Shown: positions 35,842 through 48,387 of the stretch, in pieces
How positions within the stretch are numbered: the first letter of the stretch is position 1
How the letters are laid out: the number at the start of each line of letters is the position of its first letter
NCBI RefSeq assembly: GCF_018320785.1
Contig: NC_054882.1
Location: forward strand, 31,066,719-31,130,718
Reading direction: 5' to 3'
Length of the DNA: 64,000 bases
DNA from: Cheilinus undulatus
Lineage: Eukaryota > Chordata > Actinopteri > Labriformes > Labridae
Notes under the pieces: model-generated
What the model saw: only the letters and a program-made list of their open reading frames with translations
Databases searched by the model: none
Told to the model about the DNA's origin: nothing
Program-made: the position numbers and the translations under genes

Positions 35842-37615
35842 GAGGGCCTAGAAAAGTACTAGTGTTAATTTTGTCGACTAAAACTATGACTAAAAATGTT
35901 CATCAACAGCCTTTTTTCCATGACAAAAACTAGACTAAGACTAACAAAAATAGATCTGGGATGAGTAAAACGGACTAAAAGTAAGTTTAGTTTTCGTAAA
36001 GATGACTAAAACTAGACTGAAATGTAATGTAGTTTTCGTCAGGCATTCAAAATCCATGATATTTCTCCACTGTGAGTAAATCTGTCAAAAAACAATGCTT
36101 CTATAGCTTTTCTGCCTCTCAGCTGTAGAAAGCAGGGACCCCAGGTTTGGCAGAGTGCATAGAACACACTACCATGACTTGGTACTAGAATCAGGCAAGA
36201 AAATAAATGCTTGGACTAAAAGTAAAGACTAAAGTGTGAGGACATTTTATGGACAAAAATTAGGCTAAAATGTTTTCAATTTTCATCAGCCAAAACTAGA
36301 CTAAAACTAAGAAGGATAGAAATGACTAAAATGTGACTAAAACTAAGACTAAACTTAAAAATAGCTGCCAAAATTAACACTGAAAAGTATTCACCCCTTT
36401 GAATGTTTGACCATTTTATTGATTTTATAAATCTATCATACTCAATATAATTTGGCTTCTTTTTTACAAAAATTTTTTTAAAAAAAAGCAACTCTTTATG
36501 ACAAAGTAAAAACAGAGTACTACATGGTAATGCCAATTAATTAAAAAATATGTAAGGTAAAATAAGTGACTGCATAAATATTCACCCCTTTTATGACTGA
36601 CCTAATTCAACAGAAGTCCAGCCTATTGGTGCCAATAGTCTCACAATTAGAGTAGAAAGTGTGTCTGAAGTGATTGTAGTACAAAGACATATGTGTCAGG
36701 AAGGTCCAGTCACTGGTAAATAAGTATTCCTGGCTACCATTACACCATAAAGACAAAAGAACACTCACAGAAACTCAGAGAAAAGGTAAGTGAAAAATAT
36801 AAGGCAGGGGAAAATTTCCAAGGTGCTAAACATCCCCTGGATATGACAGGAGACTAGTGACACATGCCACCAAGACACCTATGACTAGTCTGAAGGAGTT
36901 ACAAGCTTCAGAGATGGGAGAGACTCTGCATACAACAACTGTTGCTCTGGTTCTTCACCAGTCAGAGCTTTATGGGAGAGTGGCAAAGAGGAAGTCACTG
37001 TTGAACAAAACTCATATTAGATCTCGACTGGGAATCGCTGAAAGGCATGTGGGACACTCCACAGTCAAGTAGAAGAAAGTTCTTTGGTATGATGAGATCA
37101 AAATGGTGCTTTTTGGCCATCAGACAAGACACTGTGTTTGCACTGCACATCACCACAAACACACCACCCCCACAGTGAAGCACAGTGGTGGCAGCATCAG
37201 GCTGTGGGGATGCTTCTCAGCAGCCAGCCCTGGAAGGTTTGTAAAGGTAGAGGGTAAAAAAAAAATGTGGAAAAATGTTGGAAAATCCTGGAGGACAATC
37301 TTATTCAGTCTGCAAGAGAACTACGGTTGGGAGGAGATTTATTTTCCAGCAGGACAATGACATAAAGGATACAGCAAAAGCTACCAGGAAATAGTTCTGT
37401 TCTGGAGAGGTAGAGTCAAAGCCAAAACCTCAATCCAATAGAGAATTGGTGGCTGCAACTGAAAAGTGCTGTTCACACCTGATCCTTTACCTAAAGAGTT
37501 AAAAAGTTTTGTGGCATGAATATATTTCTGTAAATAAGTGATGAACCACTTTAAAGTTACTGAAATTTAGCGAAACATACAGAATTTTAAAATCTCATTC
37601 CCTCATGTTTTACAA
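35842..37615 (+). mobile_element. Tc1-like transposon, decayed, with a hAT MITE in its left end
   Basis: The terminal sequence AGGGCCTAGAAAAGTA is interrupted at 35,860 and resumes after 36,382 as AAAAGTATTCACCCCTTTGA. Transposase pieces follow on the plus strand: TKTPMTSLKELQASEMGETL and QSELYGRVAKRKSLLNKTH (36,857-37,072), then [20 protein letters not shown] (within 37,103-37,360). These are the DNA-binding and DDE-region parts of a Tc1 transposase, separated by frameshifts. The right end lies near 37,610. Confidence 0.8.
35860..36382. mobile_element. hAT-type MITE with near-exact 8-bp target duplication
   Basis: The ends TAGTGTTAATTTTG and, in reverse complement, CAGTGTTAATTTTG match at 13 of 14 positions. 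The flanking octamers AAAAGTAC (35,852-35,859) and AAAAGTAT (36,383-36,390) differ at one position. The interior repeats GACTAAAACTA words near both ends. No coding capacity. It inserted into an already present Tc1 terminus. Confidence 0.88.
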
Positions 37616-37619
37616 ACTT

Positions 37620-38265
37620 TGTGACACTATCATGAATTCACATTTAAGTGCAGTTTGCTTGACACCCCCTCCCCCAGTTACTGAACAGCATCTCTTTCTT
37701 ACTACAAGGTTGATCTACTTAGAAGATGACATCTCTTTTGCATTGCGATCATTGAGCCCTGCCAGTTACTTTAGCCTGTGATGCTTTGTTCTTCTGTGAT
37801 GTTCTCCCATCTGGTTGCCAGCAGAAATGCATCACTCCATTAGCAATGCCTGTGATCTAGGGGATGCTTTAATCTAAGACTATAAACTTCACTTAATTAC
37901 ATCCTCCAAAGGAGCTCTATTAGTATAATGCAATCAAACAGGGAGTACATTCATATTGTCAAGTCAAATGTGCTAAAGTAGGTCTTTACGGTGTTTAGTT
38001 TAGCTCTTCTGATCAGACTACAATCACATGTGGAAGTCCCAGGTTATGTTCTATGATCTGACTGATTCCTCAGAGTAAAATGCAATAGTAGTATGCAGGC
38101 GTACCTACAGAGTTTGCTGGGCACCTGAAAAACCCAGATAATAGGCTTTCCCTGGTTGAAATGTGCCTGGATGTGATTTATTGCTAAGATCAATACATGA
38201 TTGTTGGATCAACAAAACTTGTTGTAGGGTTCTGATGTTGAAATTATTTATTTGTAATACTTTTA
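37620..38265. other. No gene recognised
   Basis: No exon or clear repeat. Confidence 0.4.
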
Positions 38266-38269
38266 AAAC

Positions 38270-38640
38270 CCCTTTCCCGTTTAGCAACTTCTTTTCATCA
38301 CTTTTAACCCATTTTTTTCCATTTACCAATTTCTGCCACATTTTTACCACTTTTTACCAATTTTTTAAACTTAACATACATTTTTTGCCACTTTTAATGC
38401 TTTTTTGACACCAAATATAATTTTTTGCCACTTTTTTTTTTTTTTTTTGTAGCAATTTTGCCACTTCTAACCATTTTTTTGCCACTTTTAACTAAATTTA
38501 GGCACTCTGTAATTTCTTGCCACTTTTTGTCAAGTTATGTCAATTTCTGCCACTTTGAACTAATCTTTTTGCCACTGTTTTGACACTGTCAACCAATTTT
38601 TGCCACCTCACACACAGTTTTGCAGCTTTTTGCCCTTTTA
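38270..38640 (+). repeat. Degenerate TTTTTGCCACTTTT minisatellite, second array
   Basis: The same irregular units as at 22,130-22,685 (TTTTTGCCACTTTTAACC and relatives) on the same strand. No hAT-like ends with an 8-bp duplication were found around it. It abuts a Tc1-type terminus at about 38,641. Confidence 0.8.
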
Positions 38641-38880
38641 CAGTCATGGACAAAAGTATTGGCACCCCTGAAATTTTTCCAGAAAATACACTATTTCTCC
38701 CAGAAATTGTTGCAACTACAAGTGTTCTTGGTAAACATATGTTTATTTCATTTATAATAACTGAACAGCCGTAATAATTGAATTTGGTGGAGTCCAAACA
38801 GACTCTCTGTGTGGCACAATGATGACTCCATGCATGACCTTTCATGTTTCTTATCCACTGCAATTCTCACAACTTTATCT
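38641..38880. mobile_element. Tc1-like terminal fragment
   Basis: CAGTCATGGACAAAAGTATT followed by GGCACCCCTGAAATTTTTCC is the recognisable terminus of another Tc1-type family in fish. About 240 bp remain. No transposase. Confidence 0.6.
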
Positions 38881-39399
38881 CACATACTTCACTGAGAAGA
38901 TCCATGCCATCCAGTCACTTCAATGACTACAAGAAAGAATGACTGAAAGCTGCTCACAGAACCAGGAAGTGCTCTTCTGTAGTGTTTAGTGCACCATCAG
39001 TACTGATGATGTTACTTCCTCCGGATAAAAATTTGTTAACTGAGTGGGTAACTTCACTCATGGTGCAAAGTGTCATATGTCCAAAGGCCTTCTGGGAAAA
39101 CTATGCAGATTATGGGATGATTATACATTGATTTGAGAACAATGATTAATACTGAAAGTGGTCCTGCACTTTTTTTTAAACTTAAACTTTATGTAAACCG
39201 TTTTGGACTGGTTTTATTTTATTTGGTCTTATTTTATTTTATAAAGGGGGCAAGGTAATTGTTTCACACACATGAACACTTAGTTCCTATTACACCAATG
39301 CTGAGGAAAATGTAAACTTTACTCCTGTATGCATACTTCAGACAAAACAATGAGGCTATGAAAGTGATGCATGTTTAAACAGATTCTGCGTATTACATT

Positions 39400-39715
39400 A
39401 ATGCACATTGGACTTCTCTTCTGTTTATATCTGCACTGTGTGTTTTATATCCTTTGGAAAATTGCACCATAACCTATTCAGCAGTATACATCTGTATGGT
39501 CTCTCCTTTTTTTGCATCTTTGTACATTCTTTTAATGTTTATTATTGTATTTTATATTTTTATTTCATTATTAGATTTTTAGATAATAATCTACAGTATT
39601 TAAGTTTACTTCCTCTTGGCATTTTTCTTCTTCTCCTATGTTATTTGTTTGCACCAAACATCACGTCAGATTCCTTGTATGTGAAATGTTCTTAGCAATA
39701 AAACACAAATCTAAT
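39400..39715 (+). mobile_element. Probable LINE 3' tail
   Basis: It ends in TTCCTTGTATGTGAAATGTT followed by CTTAGCAATAAAACACAAAT, resembling the 3' end of common fish non-LTR elements (CTTGGCAATAAA with ATTCTGATT words). T-rich upstream. No reverse-transcriptase sequence. Recognition is from memory of the family. Confidence 0.45.
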
Positions 39716-39719
39716 TCTG

Positions 39720-40790
39720 ATCTGTATGTTTGCCCTTCAAGATATCAACTAATGTCACACTTCCTATCTGAAAATTGTACCGCGATAGGCTGGAAACTGT
39801 AAGAATGCTGTTAAAAGAAGAAATACAGCTTTTAAACTGTTAAAAAAAACATCACTTATAGGAAGCACCAGTTAAATACAAATGGATAAAAAATAGGGAG
39901 TTTATAAGAGAAACTAAACAGGAAGATTGGTGGAAATACTGCAATAATAGGAAGAGAGACATTGTTCACTGATATATGGTGAATGATAAAAAATAATAAA
40001 TAAGGATCCTATTGTTGGCAAGTAATAAAGTAGCAATCAGCAACAAAGAAAAGCATGAATTCTTGGCAGAAACCTTTGTTAAGGTTCAAACTGAAACTGG
40101 ATTTTATTCCATGATTATATGCTGCTTTCAAAATCTTAAAAGAGTAAAAAAAAAAGTCTCTTTTGACCCTGATGATGCTTTGTGCTTGCACGCCTCGTCT
40201 CATATTTGCTCATTTAATTATTTTTTGTTTCTTAATGTTTCAAGAAACACTACAGAGATGCTTGAGGCAGTGTAGGGAAATAAATGTAAATCATACTCAG
40301 ATTTTCTTGGAATGCTTGAAAATTGAAAACCTAACCTAACAATGAATATTTTTAATGTGAGGAGTGATATTTGATTAAAATTTGACTGCGATAGCCAAGA
40401 CATTAGTCACAAGGAAAAAGTGCAAAGAGGATCCCCATTCTTTGAAACTCCCAGATGAAAACAATGATTTTCTGAGCTGTGTCAACACTACTGCATTTAC
40501 CCCACTGATGTGTACTATGTATATGATGCTTTTTTTTTTTTTTGTTAATCTATTTAACTTTTATATAAGTATATAAGTTAAGCTTATTTCAAGCTACACA
40601 CACTGTGAACAGCTCCAGTCAGAGCAACATGTTCTACTGGAATGTATCTGAGATGAGGAAGAAAGGAGAGTACTGACATCAGTGTTTAAAAGAGCAAAGA
40701 TAGATGTGAAGATGTTAAAATGCTTGGACATACATTTATGAATATTAAAACCAACAAAACCAACAAAAACAGAACATTTTAGAAGAGACG
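39720..40790. other. No gene recognised (upstream of syf2)
   Basis: AT-rich, with poly-T at about 40,530-40,542. No exon seen. Confidence 0.45.
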
Positions 40791-40799
40791 TTCTCTACC

Positions 40800-40924
40800 C
40801 CACTTTACCGCTACAAGCTCCAGCCCGTAGGTGGCGGTAGTATACCTTAATAAACTGGTTTGTCAAAACAAATAGAAGAAGAGTAACTTCCTGTTTCTCC
40901 CTTTCTTGTAGCACCATTACAACA
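40800..40924 (+). promoter_or_regulatory. syf2 proximal promoter / 5' UTR with CTCF-like motif
   Basis: Just upstream of the syf2 start codon lies CCCGTAGGTGGCGGT (40,824-40,838). It fits the CTCF core CCASYAGRKGGCRSY at all but one position. It is followed by a GGTTTG and a GAAGAAGAG stretch that I associate with a repeat motif seen near fish transcription starts. The exact transcription start cannot be read from the sequence. Confidence 0.4.
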
Positions 40925-43900
40925 ATGGCGTCCTGTAGTGGGGTTCGTAGGATCTTCGTTTCTATTTTAAATCACTTTTAACTGACTTTTGATGACACTG
41001 GCTTAATGTAGGAAATCATGACACCGAAGAAGAATGCTATTCCGTTTTGTACATGTTGTTTACCATCACTTCCTGTTGTTCTAAGCCACTAAAGATAGCG
41101 AATTTTCTTTAGCTCGTCGCATACTGTGTTTATTCTTCCATCATACATGTAACTCTTGTTGATGGTTACACTTTATTGTCTGTCTATAATAAATATTGAT
41201 AACTACTGTTGTTTATAGGACTCTGCTGCAGTAACTGAAGAAGAACCAACTGAAACTCTTTCTTCCCAGAAAAGAGAAGCGAGACTCAGAAAATTCCGGG
41301 AGTTACATTTCAAACGGGTGAGTTTTAGAAATGTTCAACACACAACCGCGTGAATAGACGGTGTTTAGGACTGTTGAGGGAAAATATATCAGAGGAACCA
41401 GGTGACCAGGTGACGTCCCCAGTGATCCACAAAGGTTTCTTAGGAGACTAGTGGCGGTGGTGGTGGTCACTGACCTTTCTAGGGAGTCTCGAGGCGTACT
41501 CTCCCGTGAGAAAAATGTACATTTTAAAATTAATATTGACGTAATCAAACTGAACTTTGGGAGTTAGATTAAGAGGCGAAATCTCTGATTTTTTTTCTCG
41601 TGAACAATCTTCTGTTCTTGTAGTACTTTAACAAGTGATGCACCGATTCCAAGTCGATTAGCCAACTTTAATTTCCAGCTGTTTCCCCTCTGTCCCCCTG
41701 GGAAAGATTTAAGATGATACCAGTTTTTGTGCTTAAAAGCAGTCATTAAAATCAAGAATCTTTTTAACCCTTTCTTTTATGGATTTTCGAAATGATGTCC
41801 ATAATAAAACATTTGCTGTCAACTTTTTACTTTTGAAAAATGTCCATGTAGGCCATGTGACCTGTATGATCATCCCTAATATAAAATATATCTTCACCAG
41901 AAATTTTATATTACACCCTTTATTTGATTTAACATTTTCCCTAATTTATGCCGGAATTTGAATGATTTATTTTATTATTATTTGTTTGTCATTAAATTAT
42001 CTATTAGAATTATTTCTGATTTTATTTTTTGGTTAAGTTCATTCTACAAGTATCAACACTGTTTATTCCTCTTTGTTTAACATAATTATTTGATAAATAC
42101 AATATAGGAACTGAGGAGTTTCTACAACTGCAACTTTTGACTGGAGGAATATAAAATATCTAACAAATACTTGGTCTTACATGCTTTATATCTGCTGATT
42201 TTTAATAATGGTATATATTTCTTGTTAAGTTACGCCCAGTCTTTGTAAATACACTCTCAAATGCTGATGTTTTATCATTTCAGGAAAGGATACAACCAAA
42301 ATGTTAGATGAATGTAGCACGCTAACCAGCCCACTTGTGCAAGACTGATGAAGAGACAATAAAATCTTGTGTATGTGTATGAGCAGCATGCTTATATACG
42401 CTGATCCTACAGCATCAATTGCAGAGAAAGCTCCATGTTTATCCTCCAAGGCTCCTCTAGTTTATGTGTATCTTTAGCTCTGTCAAACACAGCGTTTGTT
42501 GGTGCTGTGCATGCTGGAGCTGTGATAGTGAAAATGTTATATTGATGGGGCGAATTAGACTATGGTGGGGGAAATTAGACTATTGCACTATGGCGGCATT
42601 GTCTATGTGATTTATTGGAAAAACTAGTTATCCTTCGATGTCATTAGTTGCTAGACTGGTATTTTTATGCTTCCATATTCAAACAGCTGCTTTTGTAACA
42701 AGTTATTTTGATGATTTTTTCACTGCAGAATGAAGCACGTAAACTTAATCACCAGGAAGTGGTGGAGGAGGACAAAAGGCTGAAACTACCCTCAAACTGG
42801 GAGGCTAAGAAAGCCCGACTGGAGTGGGAGCTTGCTGTGGATGAAAAGAAAAAGGTATTATGTGTAATATGCATACATTCTGAAGCACTTGATTTATCAG
42901 AAAATGAGAAAATCTATCCAAATGCCGATAACCAGATTATCAAACTGTTAAAAAATCCATTTGATATCCCCAAACCCCAGCACTTTGTCATCAGCTTGGT
43001 GAAAAGTAAATAAGGTTTACTCACTAATATTGGCATAGGTGTTTTTTTCCCTGTACGAAGAAACATTTTTCATAAGATTTTCTGACAAATTGAAACAGGA
43101 ATTCAGTTGAGATGATTTGAGAGGACAGCAATGCATGATGTAAAATGAGGATGTCATTGGGATAGTTGAGGCAGAGCCCTGCCCAGCCCTCTGCACAGCA
43201 CAGAGGCACACTGACTTTAGCAAAGTGATTTGCTTTTTTTCTAAACATGTAAACTTAATACACAGGAAGTCCAAATGAGTCAGTGGCTGTAAGACTATGA
43301 AACAACTAGGCAAACATCCAGTTAGCTGATAACTGTGACTCTGATGTATGGCCTTACTTCTCATTACTTTGTTTTAATGTCTTACCTAGACACATACAGG
43401 GATATGAATATTAAATCAAGTAAATTAATCCCTTCTTTGTGTTTATGAAACAATGACTAATATCTGGCTTTCAGGAATGTGCTGCCAGGGGCGAAGACTA
43501 TGACAGAGTGAAACTGCTGGAAATTACTGCTGATGATGCAGAGCGGTGGGAGAGAAAGAAAAAGAAGAAAAATCCAGATACAGGATTTGCAGGTTGGTTG
43601 CTTGTTTACTCTTTGTTTTACTTGGGTTATAATGTGTGTGGCATGTTCAAAAGCTGTGTCAGCACATCAATAGGTTGTTACTGCCAGTATTTTTCTTTTA
43701 AATAACAAAAAAATAGTGTAATGCTATTACATGAGTCAGGTTTTGAACATAACCTTTATGTTCTGGATGATTTCTGTCCTGCAAATATGTAGTCCTTTAT
43801 TTTCTTTAGAGGAGTCTGCCACTAATAAAGCAGATAGAAAATACACATAACAAAAGGTGTCACATTGCTTGTAAGCTGTTAACACAGTATCCATGGATCA

Positions 43901-46900
43901 TTTCATTCTTTTTCTTTGTCTGTTTGCTGAGAACCACGCAGTAAGAAATGGGAAGACCACATCTCCAAATAAAGAGGGGGTGCAGCCTTTAAAGCTGGGT
44001 GGCAGATCTAAAATATTTATGAGTGTCAAAATAAAAAAGCAAAAGGCTGTGACACACGGTATGCGCTGGTGTGGGACAATTACATCGTTTCATCTGCTTC
44101 CATTAGTCATTGCTTCATTTGGCCTCAAAGATCACTGTTGTTATGTGGAACCAAAGGATTTTAGCTTTCTTATCATTACATATTGTTACAGACTTTGTAT
44201 TAATTTAAAAAAGCTTTGTAAATCATTTAAAAAATCACAGACTAAAACAATGCCGTCTTTTTCAAATTAAATCGTTTGAAGGCATTTCTTCATGAATCCA
44301 GAGTAAATATCTTTTCCGAGCATCAAGATTGCAATATTCAGTTTTGAGGTTTCAGTGAGAACATAGTAACAGGCTTTTTTATCCTTAACTACCAGTCAGA
44401 TAGATCGTAAGAATTTTATTTATCCAGTATTCTTACTGTGTTGCCATAGTGAACTGGTCTGTGGTGGTATATGCAGTACTGTGCAGAACTTTTAGACATG
44501 CTTGGGCCATTACTGGGGCTGAAGTAAGGCATAGATGTGGCACCATCGGGCAGGATGGAGAATTGACACAACCCAAGCAGTGTTCAGGATGTCTTTGCAT
44601 CTTACCAGAGGCAGAGAAAAATAGTCTGTTGAAGAAATAACAAACTCTACACCTTTACTGTGGAGTAAGAGGTGGATTCCTGAGTAAGCATGGCTTAGGG
44701 CAGTGTTTCCAAAACTTTTTTATTTCTGATGACCCACCTTTTTACAATGCTCAAGCCATCGCAATCCAACAACTTTGTCTTCCACTGAAAGCTAGTACTA
44801 GCTTTAATTGGGTTGATTTTAGACTCAGTGTGGTCCTGACCCAGTGCTTTCATCTAACAAGACAATAAGAAGCCACTTTACCTCTGTTACATAGGCCTTT
44901 TTCAAATGCCTGACCCTTTGGGCCTTAATTAGTTGTCTGGTCTGGAACACTGCGTTTCTTTTTTATTAGCCAGGCACCAATTACTGTGACCTTAGCTCTT
45001 TTGCCATTCAGTTGCTGGTATAGAATTGTTTTGTTTCTTTGGTGGAGAGGGTTAGTGTTATAGGGTAGAGTCCATATGGCTATAATGTATACTGCAGAAA
45101 TAAGTGTCACATTGAATACTGTAGCAAAGACATTATATAAAATCATATTCAACCAAAAATAAAAACTCTCCCTGGCCCAGACTTTGTGAATGAGTGGCCT
45201 GGGTGACTCTCATCTGTATGGCTGACCTCTGTTACATTAAAACCTCTAGAAAGAAAAGGATCCTCTGCGGTGCTTCAGTGAAGGGAGAAGGAGTTTGCAG
45301 CCCATCCCTCTTAGCTCACATTTCTTTCTGTTTGTCTTGGTAATTCTAACTCACTAAAATTTTTTCTCTCCTTTACACACCGGACTACAGGCTATGCCGA
45401 GGCTCAATTCCGACAGTACCAAAGGCTCACCAAGCAAATTAGACCAGACTTGGAAAGCTACGAGAAGCAGAAGGAAGACTGGTGAGATTTACATTTGACC
45501 CATTTTTCTTCGCCGTAACATAACACTATATTTGGTTTGCTGAATAGTGATTACAGGTACACAGATAACTCAGACAGTAGACAAGAACATCCTGCTATTG
45601 AGACCAGAACTGAAATTTACAGCAAAGTGAATTGAAACAAATTGTTTACTGTAATCACTTCAGAATTTACCCATTTGTATGAGCACAAAGCATTTAGAAT
45701 CCGAGGCCAGACTGAAGTAGAGAATGTGCCCACAGGTTATAAACTTTAAGGCTGACCCATGCAGAACCATGACAGATCCACCAACACATTTAGCCTTGAG
45801 GCAACATCATCATCTCACATTAATATAGCCTCAGTCACAATAGCAGGATTGAAAAGTTCCTAACAGTATGTAAAATGTTGATTAGCTGTGGTTGTGCTTC
45901 TCTAATCAATTTGCTGGTGCTCCACAGTGGTGAGGACTTCCACCCCACATCCAATAGCCTAATTTACGGCACCCATGTTCCCACAAAGGAGGGCATTGAC
46001 CGCATGGTGGATGATGTTGAGAAACAGTAAGTCACCCTCTAATACAGTCATATCCTTTCCTGACCATCTGCTTATTTAATCTTGTTCTCACTCAACCCTT
46101 TAAATATCAACCCAAACCAATGAACACTAAATAACATGGACTTGATTTTTCCTATTCTGACTTTTCCAACTTGAAGGTGTGACCCACAGGGATTATGAAA
46201 CAACAACAAATAACATTTTTTGTGTAAGCTTTGACTAAAAAAGTGACTTTACAGCCTCCCCCCACTTTTATGATCACTCGTTTTGTGTGAATCAGTGTCC
46301 ATCTGATGTTAAGAATTTGGCACTACAGAGTTAAGACTGATTAAAACAGCTTCAACCGGGCAGTAGACTATTTTCTATGCATGGAGTGGGCACTAGTAAG
46401 CCCATGGCTGGCAATGTATGGCCTAGTAATGATTATTAGTTTTTGACGGTAGGTGAGTGGGGCAATATGGTTTGACAAACCTTTATTTGACCCTGCATGG
46501 AGGAACCAAACTGTACCCTCTGTGTCCCACCTATTTGAGTCACTGCTGCTTCAGATTGTGAAATCCCTCCGCTGGTTCCTTGTTACATTTCTGTCTTTGC
46601 TACAAGAATCCCTTTGACATTTGTCCTGGTCTTTTCCTGTGCTTTTCTGCATTTGAAGTCTTACGGGAGTATAAAAGATGTGACTGGGAGACATTAGACA
46701 AGGAGTAGTTGCCAGGGTATGACACACAACAATGCTTTGAAGATTCATTGAATCAAGACTAGAAGCTCCAGTTGACTGTGTTTTCTTTTTGGTATGCATT
46801 GGTGTGTAGTTTCCATTGCCACTCTCCTTGCCAAATTCAAATGCAAACCAGAGTTTCTGCTAGACTTTTTTGTCCCCGGTCAAATTGACAGGCAGTCCTC

Positions 46901-48387
46901 AAGAATTCCGGCCATTTAGAACAACTACCGGACATTTGCTTTAACATTATTTTGCTACATTAAAGCAGCAAAAACACATAAATCTGAAATCCTGTGATAC
47001 ATTGATACATACAAGTCTGTGCTAAATGGGACTGAGGACACATTTTTATTTCCAAACCTGACCCAAAACCAAGACTGTAGAAACCAAGCCAACAGTAAAC
47101 CTGAGTAATTATTACGCTGTTATTAAAAACTGGTAGACACATACACGTGATTACACCATGGAAATGACTGTACAAAGACTTTCTCTTATTTTTCTTTGTG
47201 TACATGGTTTAGAGTATGAAAATGAAAGCTGTGCACTTTTCCTTACACACACACACACAACAGTTACACAATATACGTCCACGTTAAACTCATAAACAAC
47301 AACAGTTAGCTTCGCATTAGCACCGTTAGCCTGTTAGCACATTGGCCACTACCATAACTTAGCAGCTTACAACAGCTAAATACCATCCTCCACTAACAAC
47401 AGCGAAGCATCCAGACACATAACTCCCCAGTGCTATGTTAACTGGACACCACGTTAAAACTCTACATTTCAAATGAAAATGAGTCTTACTGTCAGTTGTC
47501 TAATATCAGTCCTCATGATGATATAACTGTAACTTCTGCTAAAGCTGGAACTCCAACCAACTTGGTTTATTTGGAGTCCTGAAAAGACAAAAGCTCCACA
47601 GCAGATAGTCCTGTCCAGTCCTCCTCTCATTGATGGCTTATCCAAGATTGCTTCCGCTAATTAGCCAGGACACCCCAGGCCTAAACAACCAGCTACAGAG
47701 GGATGGAGCCCTCGCTATCAGCTCCAAGTTGTCCATGCCATTCTGCACGATGTGATACTGTGTTGACTACAATCCAACTTTATCTGAGGATTGGTCATAG
47801 GTAGATTTATCGAAGTCCACTCCAGCTCTGCTGGGCGTGGACCTTTCTCTCTCTGCTGCTGCATCGGTGTTTCAGCCGCTCAGCTATACAGTTTCCTTTG
47901 TTTCAACCTCCTCATTACTTGCAGCGATGACTAACTCAAAAATCCTTCCATACCGCTGATGATATTAAGATTTTGGTTAGCCAGGAAAACCTCCCTTAGA
48001 TTAAAATTCTGCTTTTCAAGAATGTTCTGGTCAAACTTTCCCTGCATAGTCTCCAGCAGCGCTGAGCTCCCTCAGAGATAGGCTTGGTTTGACAACGGAA
48101 ACTCAGATGCAAACCCTCAAATTATTGCATGCGGCCAATTATTGTTTTGAAATAAGGCATATATACCGGCCAAACTGGTTGAAAAAAATTCTCAAATGCT
48201 GTTTTTGTTTGTAACTTTCAGGATTGAGAAGAGAGCCAAATACAGTCGACGCAGGGCCTACAATGACGATGCAGACATCGACTACATCAATGAAAGGAAT
48301 GCCAAGTTCAACAAGAAGGCTGAACGCTTCTATGGCAAATACACCGCAGAGATCAAACAAAATTTGGAGAGAGGCACAGCTGTCTGA
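40925..48387 (+). CDS. syf2: Pre-mRNA-splicing factor Syf2
   Basis: Spliceosome component associated with the Prp19 complex (NTC) that stabilises the catalytic spliceosome in the nucleus. The human orthologue, p29, also binds the cyclin-D-interacting protein GCIP. Coding exons: 40925-40942, 41219-41317, 42729-42854, 43475-43592, 45391-45481, 45928-46026, 48222-48387, giving 717 nt and 238 residues (human 243). All phases agree and every intron is GT-AG. Key matches to the family are [19 protein letters not shown] (exon 2), [20 protein letters not shown] (exon 3), [15 protein letters not shown] (exon 4), [19 protein letters not shown] (exon 5) and [20 protein letters not shown] through the terminal LERGTAV (exon 7). 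The protein is highly charged and predicted largely helical. The least certain part is exon 1 (MASCSG), because its donor GGG|GTTCGT is weak. It is the only nearby donor that gives the right phase without a stop, apart from a longer TTC|GTTTCT alternative. Convergent with rsrp1. Confidence 0.95.
44705..44770. mobile_element. hAT-type terminal fragment in syf2 intron 4
   Basis: CAGTGTTTCCAAAACTTTTT begins near 44,702 and resembles the CAGTG-type terminus of fish hAT MITEs. No opposite end was recognised. Confidence 0.35.
46840..48180. repeat. Unclassified interspersed block filling most of syf2 intron 6
   Basis: About 1.3 kb of GC-richer sequence inside the last, 2.2-kb intron. Related words occur near both ends: CCCCGGTCAAATTGACAGGC (46,875) with CCGGCCATTTAG, and GCGGCCAATTATTG with TACCGGCCAAACTGG (48,130-48,178). 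The interior holds GCATTAGCACCGTTAGCCTG and a short CA run (47,246-47,259). It looks like a fish interspersed element, but I cannot name the family and see no protein. Confidence 0.35.
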
